A stretch of 64,000 bases of DNA from Brevundimonas sp. UBA7506. Lineage in GTDB: Bacteria; Pseudomonadota; Alphaproteobacteria; Caulobacterales; Caulobacteraceae. The notes beneath the pieces are model-generated. The model did not search any database. It saw only the letters and a program-made list of their open reading frames with translations, and was not told the origin of the DNA. The DNA lies in the NCBI RefSeq assembly GCF_002479495.1, contig NZ_DLNQ01000015.1, forward strand, positions 635,693 to 699,692, given 5' to 3'. Positions 43,829 through 53,953 of the stretch are shown one piece after another; the stretch's first letter is position 1, and each line of letters opens with the position of its first letter. Made by a program: the position numbers and the translations under genes.

Positions 43829-44503
43829 ATGACCGACGCCGCCCCCGCCCTGAAGACCCTGAAGATCGACTTCGTCTCGGACGTGGTCTGCCCCTGGTGC
43901 GCCGTGGGGCTGGGCGGGCTGACGACGGCGCTGGACAAGCTCAAGGGCGAGGGGATCGCCGCCGACATCGCCTTCCAGCCGTTCGAGTTGAACCCGCAGA
44001 TGGCGCCGGAAGGCGAGAACATCGTCGAGCACATCGGCGCCAAATACGGCTCCACCCCCGAACAGTCGGCCCAGAACCGCGAGATGATCCGCGCCCGCGC
44101 CGCCGAGGTCGGGTTCGACATGCGCATGGGGCCGGACAGCCGCATCTGGAACACCTTCGACGCCCACCGCCTGCTGCACTGGGCCCACGAAACGGCCCCG
44201 GAGAAGCAGGAGGCGCTGAAGCGCGCCCTGTTCACCGCCCACTTCACCGACAACCGCAACCTCACCGACGCCCGCGTCCTGACCGAGGCCGCCGAGGCGG
44301 CGGGGCTGGACCGGGCCGAGGCGGGCGAGGTCCTAGCCTCGGGACGGTATGCCCAGGAGGTGCGCGGCGCCGAGGACCTGTGGCGGGCGCGGGGCATCAC
44401 CTCGGTCCCCGCCGTCGTGGTCGAGGGCAAGTACCTGATCAGCGGCGGCCAACCGGCGGCGGCGTTCGAACAGGCCCTGCGGCAGATCGCTGCGGAGGTT
44501 TAA
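43829..44503 (+). CDS. DsbA family oxidoreductase (FrnE-like)
   Basis: A 224-residue thioredoxin-fold protein without signal peptide, so cytosolic. The active site CPWC is at residues 21-24 (DFVSDVVCPWC), the FELNPQMAPEGENI motif at about 52, FDAHRLLHWA near 110, and the cis-Pro segment GITSVPAVVVEGKYLISGGQP near 190, all of the FrnE/DSBA-like 2-hydroxychromene isomerase type. Such proteins are thiol oxidoreductases in polyketide or stress pathways. The substrate is unknown. The 3' end lies eight bases before a nested palindrome. Confidence 0.9.
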   Translation: MTDAAPALKTLKIDFVSDVVCPWCAVGLGGLTTALDKLKGEGIAADIAFQPFELNPQMAPEGENIVEHIGAKYGSTPEQSAQNREMIRARAAEVGFDMRMGPDSRIWNTFDAHRLLHWAHETAPEKQEALKRALFTAHFTDNRNLTDARVLTEAAEAAGLDRAEAGEVLASGRYAQEVRGAEDLWRARGITSVPAVVVEGKYLISGGQPAAAFEQALRQIAAEV

Positions 44504-44510
44504 TACCTTT

Positions 44511-44658
44511 CGTCATCCTCCGGCGAGCAGAGCGAGACCGGGGGACCCAGCGGCGCCCGTAGGGCGAAAGATCGCGCTCCGCACTTGCTGCAAAGATCGC
44601 CTTCGGCGCCGCTGGGTCCCCCGGTCGGCGCCGCTGCGCGGGTTGCCGGAGGATGACG
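44511..44658. repeat. Nested palindromic element with two arm pairs
   Basis: Outer arms 44511-44524 and 44645-44658 (cgtcatcctccggc with its complement, perfect) enclose inner arms 44536-44557 and 44605-44626 (22 bases, perfect). Inside, aaagatcgc appears twice, at about 44567 and 44592. It fills the gap between the convergent DsbA-like and HTH-protein genes. The inner arm contains tgggtccc, also seen in the arms of the elements at 10820 and 16519, so distant kinship is possible. Confidence 0.78.
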
Positions 44659-44667
44659 GAGGTGGGG

Positions 44668-45417
44668 TCAGGGCGGGTGCGCCTCCGCCAGAAAAACAGA
44701 GTCCAATTCGTCTGAATCGTCTGAAATCGCGCCCTCGGGATCGAGGCGGGCCTTGAGAGCGGCCATGCGGGCTTCGATGGCGCGGCGGCCAGCGTGGTCG
44801 TCGGGGGAGAGGGCGGCGGCGTCGCGGGCGACGGCGGCGACCTCTTGCAGGTCCTGCTCCAGTGTGGAGAGGGGCGCGGGTTCGGGCTCCGCTTTGGGCG
44901 TGGCGGCGGCCAGAAGGGCCGGGTCGGTCAGGGCGCGCCAGGTGCGGAGCCAGGAGGCGGCCTCGGCGGCGCGGCCGCGCTGCAGGGCGCGGTTCAGCCG
45001 CATCAGGGCCTGGGCCGCCATCCGGGTCAGGTCGGGCGGGGTCGTGTCGGCCTCTTCGTCCTGCGGGTCGGGCCAGACGTCCTCGACGTCGCTGCGGCGC
45101 CAGCCCTCGCGCGCGGCGCGGGAGCGCAGGGTCCCCAGCTTCAGGTCATAGCGGGCGCAGACGGCCTCGGCCGCGTCCCCGGCCAGATAGTCGCGCCGCG
45201 CCGCCGTCCAGACGGCGTCGGAACGGATGCGATAGCCGTCGGCCCCGGTCCTTGCGCACTCGTCGTTGACAGAGGCCGCGTCGGCATCGGCGGGCGGCGC
45301 CGTCGAGGGGCGGATGTGGTCGGGGATGTAGGTGGTGTCGCCGTACTCGTCCTGTTGCCACCGTCCCGAGGCGACGATCCGGGGCTCGCCCTCGTGCCGG
45401 TACGTCTGGTCGTCCAT
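44668..45417 (-). CDS. HTH protein resembling phage terminase small subunit
   Basis: A 249-residue soluble protein. Residues 65-105 (AVWTAARRDYLAGDAAEAVCARYDLKLGTLRSRAAREGWRR) look like the helix-turn-helix of phage terminase small subunits or related homeodomain-like proteins. The rest is helical, with ALMRLNRALQRGRAAEAASWLRTWRAL near 135-165. No phage genes lie near, so this is probably a chromosomal DNA-binding protein with phage ancestry. The SIR2/ParA operon ends 138 bases upstream. Role unknown. Confidence 0.6.
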   Translation of the reverse strand: MDDQTYRHEGEPRIVASGRWQQDEYGDTTYIPDHIRPSTAPPADADAASVNDECARTGADGYRIRSDAVWTAARRDYLAGDAAEAVCARYDLKLGTLRSRAAREGWRRSDVEDVWPDPQDEEADTTPPDLTRMAAQALMRLNRALQRGRAAEAASWLRTWRALTDPALLAAATPKAEPEPAPLSTLEQDLQEVAAVARDAAALSPDDHAGRRAIEARMAALKARLDPEGAISDDSDELDSVFLAEAHPP

Positions 45418-45555
45418 CTCGCCGCCTCCTGCCTGAGCGAAGCAGGATGGCGGACGGGTGCGTCAGGATCGGACGGGGGGGGCGGCCTTCCAAGTGGGGG
45501 TTGGCCCGACTGGGAGGGCGGCACTGGCACTGTGCTGTTTTCTGAAGTTCTTGCT

Positions 45556-46407
45556 TCAGACAATACCCCTGGATGAACGGATTGCCTCGACGCTTTCAGC
45601 CAACTCCTTGATTAGCCCAGGAACCAAGCCGTGTTGACCATCTGGATACTCAAGATATTTGATGTTGTATGTAGATGTTAGGGCTCCTTTTATGGAGGAG
45701 TGATCAAATTTGCTTACAAGGGCGTAGTGTGAATTCTCGGCCTTGCTGACCAGGTTGATATTTTCTAAAATTATCCGAATGTCTGGATCGCTTACGGAGT
45801 ATCCAAGAAATAACACAGTATTAACTGTCATAAGTGCGGATACTAGGGAGAATAAAGAGGGATTTTTCTTTCTAGCTTCGAAGTATGAAGTTCTGTCAAG
45901 GACGACGTCGTGTGGGTTCGATACGCATCCATGTATCTTGACAATGTTTCGGATTGGAGATCGTAAGTCGTTTAGTAAATGCGTTCCGTCGTGCCTTACT
46001 ATGCTGTGCGCCTCCGTTCCCCCGCTAAAATGCTCAAAATTTCTCTCTACGAACTCATCGTAGTTTGTGGTTACTATAGTTTTTGGATCTAGAAGTAGTA
46101 GGTGTTTGTAAATGTCGTTGTATGGTGTTGGGCGGATCTGAAACTTGTTTCTGATATCGGTGCTCAAAACAGCGCCGTCGACGCCATCCCGAATTATCTG
46201 CGCCGCGTCCAATAGCTCTCCCTTTTTAATGAGAGATTTTATTAGGATTTTGTCCTTTTGTTTTCCGAGCCTCTCGGAGAGGGTCGTGAGAAGTGTGGGC
46301 CAAGTGGGTAGTGTTGGGCACGCGGACTTCGACAGTCCTGCGCCTATGAAGATCAGTACGCGTCGGTCCGCAATCTCGCGAGCTAGGCTGTCTGGCCAGA
46401 ATGCCAT
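45556..46407 (-). CDS. SIR2-like NADase-type protein (defence candidate)
   Basis: A 283-residue cytosolic protein spanning one SIR2-like domain. FIGAGLSKSA (GAG at 22-24) binds NAD, TTNYDEFVE carries Asn115, KIHGC carries catalytic-type His159, and FLGYSVSDPDI (202-207) closes the domain. These are the marks of the SIR2 effectors that hydrolyse NAD+ in anti-phage systems (ThsA, SIR2-HerA, pAgo-associated SIR2). Start and partner stop share one base (taatg), so it is translated with the ParA-like ATPase. The DNA is AT-rich: 25 of 60 G/C in 46081-46140. Activity is inferred. Confidence 0.88.
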   Translation of the reverse strand: MAFWPDSLAREIADRRVLIFIGAGLSKSACPTLPTWPTLLTTLSERLGKQKDKILIKSLIKKGELLDAAQIIRDGVDGAVLSTDIRNKFQIRPTPYNDIYKHLLLLDPKTIVTTNYDEFVERNFEHFSGGTEAHSIVRHDGTHLLNDLRSPIRNIVKIHGCVSNPHDVVLDRTSYFEARKKNPSLFSLVSALMTVNTVLFLGYSVSDPDIRIILENINLVSKAENSHYALVSKFDHSSIKGALTSTYNIKYLEYPDGQHGLVPGLIKELAESVEAIRSSRGIV

Positions 46408-47441
46408 TACGCTAATACTCGCGCCGCGATTTTGTCAGCCAGGCTTCCTATAATTTGCTTGTAGTTGGCCGACTGAATGAACTGGCTTCCGACCAATCCA
46501 TCTCGCGATTTGAGCGCAATGATTGGCGCGTTGGCGCTTTGGGCCAACGGGATCAGGCTGTAGAGGTTTGGTACGTCGCCGAGGTGAGGGTCTTTTACGA
46601 CGTCTGCGCGTAAGAAGCGCGCTAAGAATTTGCTCACTTCTTTAGGTACGTCGGACAGTATGCGCTCATAAGCTTTGGTGGGGCGTCTCTCGCCTTCTTT
46701 AGCTTTGGCGATGTATTGCTGTAGCGTGTAACCTATAAATCCATTTTCAATGGGGATGTCTCGGCGAACCTTGAACCTATCTAGCGCACCAGCGTTCAAT
46801 CGCTCCGATTGTTCTAGTCCGACCTTGTAATAGTCGATCCATCCCTCCATCCAGCGTGAAATATTGCGAATGCCAAGGAGGCTGAATGCGTCAGCACCTA
46901 GTGGTGCGATGAAGTAATCGCAGCTAAGAAGTACGGACCGATTTAGTGCTCCGAGCGACGGGCTCACGTCTACGAAGACGACGTCGTAAGTTTGGGAGTG
47001 TGTCTCTAGATACGACCGCAGCCAGTTAGAAACCCGAAACCCTCCAGGTTTTCCGCTCGGCAATTCGGTCCATGCGGTCGAGAGCGGTTCTTCAAACAGA
47101 GAGAAGCGCGGGTGCCCGGGGACCAAGTCGACACCGAACCGATTTGTCCTCGCAGAAAGTGGTTTGATGTGCCGGTTAATGCTGGCGTCGCCGTCAAGTA
47201 TTGGCTGGACTATATCAAGAATGGTCTTTGTTCTTGGGTCGTCTTTTTCGGGGGACTCTGGCCAATAGATGTCGATTGTTTTTGTATCGCCCAGAATAAA
47301 TTGAGTGATATTGCACTGAGGGTCGCAATCTATAACAAGGACTCGCTTTTTCATTTCGAGAGCGAGATAGGCAGCTATGTTGCCGGTGAGGGTTGTTTTT
47401 CCCACGCCGCCCTTATTGTTAAAGAAAGAAACGACCTTCAT
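46407..47441 (-). CDS. ParA/MinD-family ATPase, partner of SIR2-like protein
   Basis: A 344-residue ATPase. The deviant Walker A is KGGVGKTT at residues 10-17 with the signature lysine, then VLVIDCDPQCN (33-43, switch) and VVFVDVSPSLGALNRSVLL, all of the ParA type. The C-terminal 150 residues (IENGFIGYTLQQYIAKAKEGERRPTKAYERI, then SLIPLAQSANAPII) are longer than chromosomal ParA and could sense or oligomerise. No ParB gene or parS-like repeat is nearby, so chromosome partition is unlikely. First gene of the operon; possible -35 ttgact lies at 47498-47503 on the minus strand. Confidence 0.88.
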   Translation of the reverse strand: MKVVSFFNNKGGVGKTTLTGNIAAYLALEMKKRVLVIDCDPQCNITQFILGDTKTIDIYWPESPEKDDPRTKTILDIVQPILDGDASINRHIKPLSARTNRFGVDLVPGHPRFSLFEEPLSTAWTELPSGKPGGFRVSNWLRSYLETHSQTYDVVFVDVSPSLGALNRSVLLSCDYFIAPLGADAFSLLGIRNISRWMEGWIDYYKVGLEQSERLNAGALDRFKVRRDIPIENGFIGYTLQQYIAKAKEGERRPTKAYERILSDVPKEVSKFLARFLRADVVKDPHLGDVPNLYSLIPLAQSANAPIIALKSRDGLVGSQFIQSANYKQIIGSLADKIAARVLA

Positions 47442-47510
47442 CGATAGCAGCCCTCACCGACAATCCTTGCTGGGGTTGGTAACACTCCACAGCGCTTAGT
47501 CAAATGCTCA

Positions 47511-49592
<2,082 letters not shown>

Positions 49593-49653
49593 CGGCGCGA
49601 CCCTAGCTCGTTTCGGGGGTAGGTCAAGCGAGGCGGGCGTGGCAGGAAGGGGA

Positions 49654-50106
49654 ATGATCCTTTCCCGCACCTATCGCCCCGAGGACATGGCCGGGTGTCT
49701 GGCCCTGTTCGACAGCAATACACCGCGCTTTTTCGACGTCAGCGAGCGCGAGGGGTTTGTCGGCTTTCTGAAGGATCAGGCCCTGCGCTGGCCCTATCAG
49801 GTGATCGAGCGGGACGGGCGGATCGTCGGCTGCGGCGGCCATGCGGTCGAGGCGGACGGAGTCAGCGTCGCCCTGTGCTGGGGCATGGTGGGCAACGAGC
49901 TGCACGGCCAGGGGCTGGGGCGGGTGCTGACCGAGGCGCGGATCGCGGCGGCGCGGGCGACGCCGGGGATCAGCCGCGTCATCCTGAACACCAGCCAGCA
50001 TACCCAAGGCTTTTATGCGCGGTTCGGCTTCGAGGCGGAAAAGGTCACGCCCGACGGCTATGCGCCCGGCATTGATCGCTGGGACATGGTGCTGAGGCTG
50101 GATTGA
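49654..50106 (+). CDS. GNAT family N-acetyltransferase
   Basis: A 150-residue single GNAT domain: ILSRTYRPEDMAGCLALFDSN (start), VIERDGRIVGCGGHAV, the acetyl-CoA loop GNELHGQGLGRVLTEARIAAAR near 92-112 and LNTSQHTQGFYARFGFEAEK (aromatic C-terminal block). Substrate unknown. The ATG at 49654 has aggaagggga; the longer open frame from 49519 runs over the thiC riboswitch and is rejected. Confidence 0.88.
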   Translation: MILSRTYRPEDMAGCLALFDSNTPRFFDVSEREGFVGFLKDQALRWPYQVIERDGRIVGCGGHAVEADGVSVALCWGMVGNELHGQGLGRVLTEARIAAARATPGISRVILNTSQHTQGFYARFGFEAEKVTPDGYAPGIDRWDMVLRLD

Positions 50107-50116
50107 GGGAGAGGGG

Positions 50117-50345
50117 GGCGGTCCGGCTTCTCAGTCGGGGGGGCGTTAAGGCCGGACCGCCACAGACGACATCGGGGTTGGGGGGCGTCCGATGTGTCCG
50201 ATGCAATAACAACGGACCTGAAACTTGGTTCCGCAAGAATTCGCGCGTTCACCATGATTGTTGAACGCGGGTCGGCGAGGCGGCGGTTTCCTTCGTCAGA
50301 GAACGGTTGAAAGATGTGTTTTCGAACAAGACAGAGGCGCGCGGG
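50117..50345. other. Hairpin-rich intergenic region before the racemase gene
   Basis: Between the GNAT and racemase genes lie an 11-base stem (50117-50127 with 50151-50161, loop 23), which may end the GNAT transcript though no T-run follows, and an eight-base stem (50244-50251 cgcgttca with 50262-50269), about 77 bases before the racemase start. I see no gene here. Confidence 0.45.
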
Positions 50346-51005
50346 ATGAAGACTTTGGGCGTTCTGGGCGGCATGGGTCCAGCGGCGACGGTGGCCTTTC
50401 TGGCGCGGGTCCAGGCCCTGACCCCGGCCAGGGGCGACGAGGACCACGTGCGGGTGCTCATGGACATGAACCCCCAGGTGCCGAACCGGCACACACAGCC
50501 CGAGGCGGCGGGGCGAACCCTGGGCGAGATGGCGGCGCGGCTGCGCGATGCCGGAGCCGAGGTCCTGGCCATGCCGTGCAACACCGCCCACGCCCACGCC
50601 GGGGCGATCCGGGCGGCCGGCCTGCCCTTCATCGACATGGTGGTGGAGACGGCGCGCGTTGCGGCGGCAGGCGGCGCGACCCGGATCGGGGTGCTGGCGA
50701 CGCCGGGCGGCGAGGTGCTCTACGCCGAGGCCCTGGCGGCCGAGGGCGTGGTGATGGTGCGGCTGTCCGAGGCCGACCGGGCGCGTTTCATGGCCGTGGT
50801 GTTCGGGGTCAAGGCGGGCGATACGGGGCCGCAGCAGAGGGCGGCCATGCGGGGCCTGGCGGCGGCTCTGGTCGCGGCGGGGGCGCAAGGGATCATCGGC
50901 GGCTGCACCGAGGTGCCGTTGTTGCTGGACGCGGGCGACACAGCGGTTCGGTTGACGGACTCGGCCGAGGTGCTGGCGCGGGTCTGCGTTGAGACGTGTC
51001 TCTGA
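50346..51005 (+). CDS. Aspartate/glutamate racemase family protein
   Basis: A 219-residue cofactor-independent racemase. The N-terminus LGVLGGMGPAATVAFL is the aspartate-racemase type; the first catalytic cysteine is in AMPCNTAHAH (near residue 77), the second in GGCTEVPLLL (near 185). DMNPQVPNRHT is typical of the YgeA branch. Substrate is probably Asp or another small amino acid, not resolved. The ATG at 50346 follows agaggc; a TTG at 50307 is in frame but less likely. Confidence 0.9.
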   Translation: MKTLGVLGGMGPAATVAFLARVQALTPARGDEDHVRVLMDMNPQVPNRHTQPEAAGRTLGEMAARLRDAGAEVLAMPCNTAHAHAGAIRAAGLPFIDMVVETARVAAAGGATRIGVLATPGGEVLYAEALAAEGVVMVRLSEADRARFMAVVFGVKAGDTGPQQRAAMRGLAAALVAAGAQGIIGGCTEVPLLLDAGDTAVRLTDSAEVLARVCVETCL

Positions 51006-51076
51006 CAAAAGCTTAAGTTGCCGGGAGCGACCGTCGAGGCGAACGCTTCCGGCTTTGCAGCAGCGAGGTAGGGATC

Positions 51077-51613
51077 ATGAGCCTGTGTCTTCGTGTCGTC
51101 GCGACCGTGTTGGCGCTGGGGGCCGCCGGGCCGGTCGTCGCCCAGGAGGCGGCCTTTCCGCAACGCCTGCCCTCGCCGGGCGGAGAGGTCATCATCCCTT
51201 CGGCGGGGCAGAAACGGGCGCACGATGAAATCGGCTATGCGCCCGCGCGTCGGGTCGGCGACGTTCTGTATGTATCGGGGCTGGTGGTGTTCCGCGCTGA
51301 GGGCGAGGGGAACGACGTGACGGCCTTCGAGGGTCAGGTGCGCCGCGCCCTGCGCCAACTGAACCAGACGCTGCGGGCGGCGGGAAGCAGCCTGGACGAC
51401 GTGGCCATGCTGAACACCTTTCACGTCTGGGACGGGCCGGGGTTCGCGGGCACGCGCGATGAGCAGATCGCGGTCCTGTCCAAGGTCTGGCGCGAGTTTT
51501 CGCAGGGACCGCGACCGGCCTGGACGGCGGTGGGGACCAGCGGTCTGCTGGGCGGCGAGGGCAGCATTGTCGAGATCCAACTGATCGCCCATTCACCTGC
51601 TCCGCGCGACTGA
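51077..51613 (+). CDS. Exported RidA/YjgF family protein
   Basis: A 178-residue protein: a signal peptide (LCLRVVATVLALGAAGPVVAQ, cut near 22) followed by a RidA domain (IGYAPARRVGDVLYVSGLVVF, AFEGQVRRALRQLNQTLRAAGSSLDDVAMLNTFH, SQGPRPAWTAVGTSGLLGGEGSIVEIQLIA). Standard RidA is cytosolic and deaminates enamine/imine intermediates; this one should act in the periplasm. It keeps the Glu near the end but the usual Arg of the active site is replaced in part, so activity is open. It lies 71 bases after the racemase gene, perhaps in one transcript. Confidence 0.85.
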   Translation: MSLCLRVVATVLALGAAGPVVAQEAAFPQRLPSPGGEVIIPSAGQKRAHDEIGYAPARRVGDVLYVSGLVVFRAEGEGNDVTAFEGQVRRALRQLNQTLRAAGSSLDDVAMLNTFHVWDGPGFAGTRDEQIAVLSKVWREFSQGPRPAWTAVGTSGLLGGEGSIVEIQLIAHSPAPRD

Positions 51614-51653
51614 GGCGCTTGCGGCGCTCGGCCGGTCGGGGCAGGGAAGGGCG

Positions 51654-52589
51654 GTGAAACAGTCTCTCATCATTGATTGCGATCCCGGCGTCGACGACGC
51701 CACGGGGTTGCTGACCGCCTTCGCCTCCCATGACCTCGACCTGCTGGCCGTGACCACGGTGGGGGGCAACGTCAGCGCCGAAAAGACGGCGCGCAACGCC
51801 CGCATCCTGCGTCAGATCGCGGGGCGTGAAGATGTGCCCGTCCACGCCGGGGCCGAGCGGCCGCTGAGGCGCGAGCCGGCGGGGGCGGGCGAGTTCCACG
51901 GGGCCGAGGGGCTGGGCGATCTGGAGCCGTTCGAGCCCGCCGCGCCGGCGGCCGAGGGGGCGGCGGCGGAGGCCATCGCAAGGCTGGTGATGGCGCGGCC
52001 CCTGGGCAGCGTGGCCTTGATCGTCATGGGGCCGATGACCAATTTGGCGCTGGCGATGCGGGCCGAGCCGAGGCTGGCGGACCATCTGGGGCCGGTGGTG
52101 GTCATGGGCGGGGCGCGCGCGGAAGGCGGCAACATCACCGCCAGCGCCGAGTTCAACATCTGGGCCGACCCGGACGCGGCGGCGGAGGTCTTCGCGTCGG
52201 GTTGCCGGATGATCGTACTGGGACTGGACGCCACCCATCAGGTGCGCTCGACCGAGGCGCGCATCAGGATGATCGAGGCGGTGGACACGGCCTCGGGGCG
52301 GACGGCGGCGGGGATGCTGCGCTTCTCGCAGCGGACCGAGCGCGAGATCGTCGGCTGGGACGCAGGGCCGCTGCATGACCCCTGCACCGTGGCCTGGCTG
52401 TTGAAGCCGGAGCTGTTCGAGCTGGCGCCGTGCCGGATCGACGTGGAGACTGAGAGCGATCTGACGCGCGGCCATACGGCGGTCGAGTTCCGCGTCGACG
52501 CGGCGACGGCCAGGCATTTCTGGGCGACAAGGGCGGATGCGGACGGGGTTTTCGCCCTGATCGCGGAGAGACTGGGAGCAGGGCAATGA
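51654..52589 (+). CDS. Inosine-uridine nucleoside hydrolase family protein
   Basis: A 311-residue hydrolase. The N-terminal IIDCDPGVDDATGLLTAF holds the calcium-binding DxDxxxDD motif (residues 8-15), NVSAEKTARNARIL follows, and MGGARAEGGNITASAEFNIWADPDAAAEVF near 150-180 and HDPCTVAWLL near 240 complete the site. It splits ribonucleosides into base plus ribose. GTG start with ggaagg upstream. It overlaps the ribokinase gene by four bases (ATGA), so ribose release and phosphorylation are made together. Confidence 0.93.
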   Translation: MKQSLIIDCDPGVDDATGLLTAFASHDLDLLAVTTVGGNVSAEKTARNARILRQIAGREDVPVHAGAERPLRREPAGAGEFHGAEGLGDLEPFEPAAPAAEGAAAEAIARLVMARPLGSVALIVMGPMTNLALAMRAEPRLADHLGPVVVMGGARAEGGNITASAEFNIWADPDAAAEVFASGCRMIVLGLDATHQVRSTEARIRMIEAVDTASGRTAAGMLRFSQRTEREIVGWDAGPLHDPCTVAWLLKPELFELAPCRIDVETESDLTRGHTAVEFRVDAATARHFWATRADADGVFALIAERLGAGQ

Positions 52590-53428
52590 GGATCACTGTC
52601 GTCGGATCGATCAATCTGGACATGGTGGCGTCCGCGCCCAGTCTGCCCGCGCCGGGGGAGACGGTGACGGGGGCGACCCTGGCCCGCCATGCGGGCGGCA
52701 AGGGCGCCAATCAGGCCCTGGCGGCGCGGCGGCTGGGGGCCGAGGTCAGCCTGATCGGGCGGGTCGGCGAGGATGAGATGTCGGGCGCGGCCGTGGCCCT
52801 GATGCTGGCGCACGGGGTGGACCTGTCCGGGGTCGAGACGGACATCGCGGCGCCGACGGGGGTGGCCCTGATCGCGGTCGATCCGGGCGGAGAGAACCAG
52901 ATCGTGGTCGCCGCCGGTGCCAACCACTTCGTCACGCCGGAACAGCTGCCGTCACGGATCGAGACGCCGCTGATCGTCCAGCTGGAGCTGCCGATCGAGA
53001 CGGTCGAGGCGGCGGTGGGCCGGGCCACGGACTTCGTCTGCGCCAACCTGGCGCCCGCCGCCCCGGTGTCGGAGGCCCTGCTGCGGCGCGCCGACCTGCT
53101 GGTGGTCAATGAGACCGAGGCCGCCTTCTATGGCGAGGCCCTGCACGTCGGCGGCGGTCTGGTGGCGGTGACCAAGGGGGCGCGCGGGGCGGTCATGTAT
53201 CGGCGCGGCGTCGAGATGGCCTGGGCCACGCCGCCGCGTGTCGAAGCGGTGGACGCGACCGGGGCGGGCGACGCCTTCGTCGGCGCCATCACCGTGGCCC
53301 TGCTGGACGGGATGACGCCGGATGCCGCCCTGCACTTCGCCTGCGCGGCGGGGGCTCTGGCCGCGACGAGGCCGGGGGCGCAGCCGTCGCTGGGCACGCG
53401 CGAAGAGGTCGAGGGGTTGTTGGCTTAA
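52586..53428 (+). CDS. rbsK: Ribokinase (PfkB family)
   Basis: A 280-residue sugar kinase: SINLDMVASAPSLPAPGETVTG at the start, GGKGANQALAARRLG near 35-49, LLVVNETEA near 170 and the PfkB signature DATGAGDAFVGAI near 230, with the catalytic Asp. It phosphorylates ribose set free by the nucleoside hydrolase encoded just upstream. ATGA overlap with that gene. A member with different sugar specificity is possible. Confidence 0.9.
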   Translation: MRITVVGSINLDMVASAPSLPAPGETVTGATLARHAGGKGANQALAARRLGAEVSLIGRVGEDEMSGAAVALMLAHGVDLSGVETDIAAPTGVALIAVDPGGENQIVVAAGANHFVTPEQLPSRIETPLIVQLELPIETVEAAVGRATDFVCANLAPAAPVSEALLRRADLLVVNETEAAFYGEALHVGGGLVAVTKGARGAVMYRRGVEMAWATPPRVEAVDATGAGDAFVGAITVALLDGMTPDAALHFACAAGALAATRPGAQPSLGTREEVEGLLA

Positions 53429-53431
53429 CCC

Positions 53432-53605
53432 ATCCTCCCCTGCGAAGCGGGGGAGGAGGACCATCCGAAGGATGGTGGAGGGGGCGAGATCGCGCGTCGC
53501 GGTTTGAACGCCGGCGTTGATCTGCGTGGAGTTTAAAGGAGGGGGGATGCGTTCGCCCCCTCCACCGCCTGCGGCGGTCCCCCTCCCCCGTGAACGGGGG
53601 AGGAT
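53432..53605. repeat. Composite palindromic element, atcctcccc family (copy 1)
   Basis: Starts atcctcccc and ends ggggaggat, with inner pairs: ggaccatcc...ggatggtgg and a mirrored ccaccgcc...ggcggtcc, and ggagggggcga with a complementary tcgccccctcc. So an outer stem, two side hairpins and an unpaired core of about 60 bases. The same plan with much shared sequence is at 59424-59562. It fills the gap between convergent rbsK and a small membrane protein gene. Confidence 0.78.
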
Positions 53606-53621
53606 CCACAGGGCTTGGCGC

Positions 53622-53831
53622 CTAGCGTTCGTCGTACTGGCGCAGCAGGAAGAGGGTTCCGACGGCGGTCAGGGCGCCCAGGGCGAAGGCGGCGACCAGG
53701 GAGCCGGTGGCGGCGGCGGTGGAGACGGTGACCGGGCGCTTGGCGTACCATTCGACGATCTCGCCGGCGTGGGCGTGGTCGAGGCCCTCGTCATAGGCGT
53801 CGTCCAGATAGGTTTCGTCGGCGGCGGCCAT
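53622..53831 (-). CDS. Small membrane protein, unknown function
   Basis: Sixty-nine residues: an acidic N-terminus (ETYLDDAYDEGLDHAHAGEIVEW) and one membrane helix (VSTAAATGSLVAAFALGALTAVGTLFLL), ending in basic RQYDER. The ATG at 53831 has aaggaga. Divergent from yebC. I know no family; the acidic head and single helix suggest a membrane-anchored peptide. Confidence 0.7.
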   Translation of the reverse strand: MAAADETYLDDAYDEGLDHAHAGEIVEWYAKRPVTVSTAAATGSLVAAFALGALTAVGTLFLLRQYDER

Positions 53832-53953
53832 AGGCGTCTCCTTATTGCCTGCGCTAAATCCCCGGCGCGGTCGGGCGGTTCCCAGTCGTGACAGAGGATC
53901 GCACATCCAGTAAAGGGCGCGCCTCACGTTTCAGAAATCTGGCAGCGAGATTC

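Noticed and set aside
46407-47441. Chromosome or plasmid partition gene parA
   Set aside because: No parB, no parS-like repeats, and the gene is coupled to a SIR2-like gene instead.
53432-53605. Direct and inverted repeats as a CRISPR array
   Set aside because: No regular repeat-spacer unit; the pattern is one composite palindrome. The same is true for the other repeats in the window.
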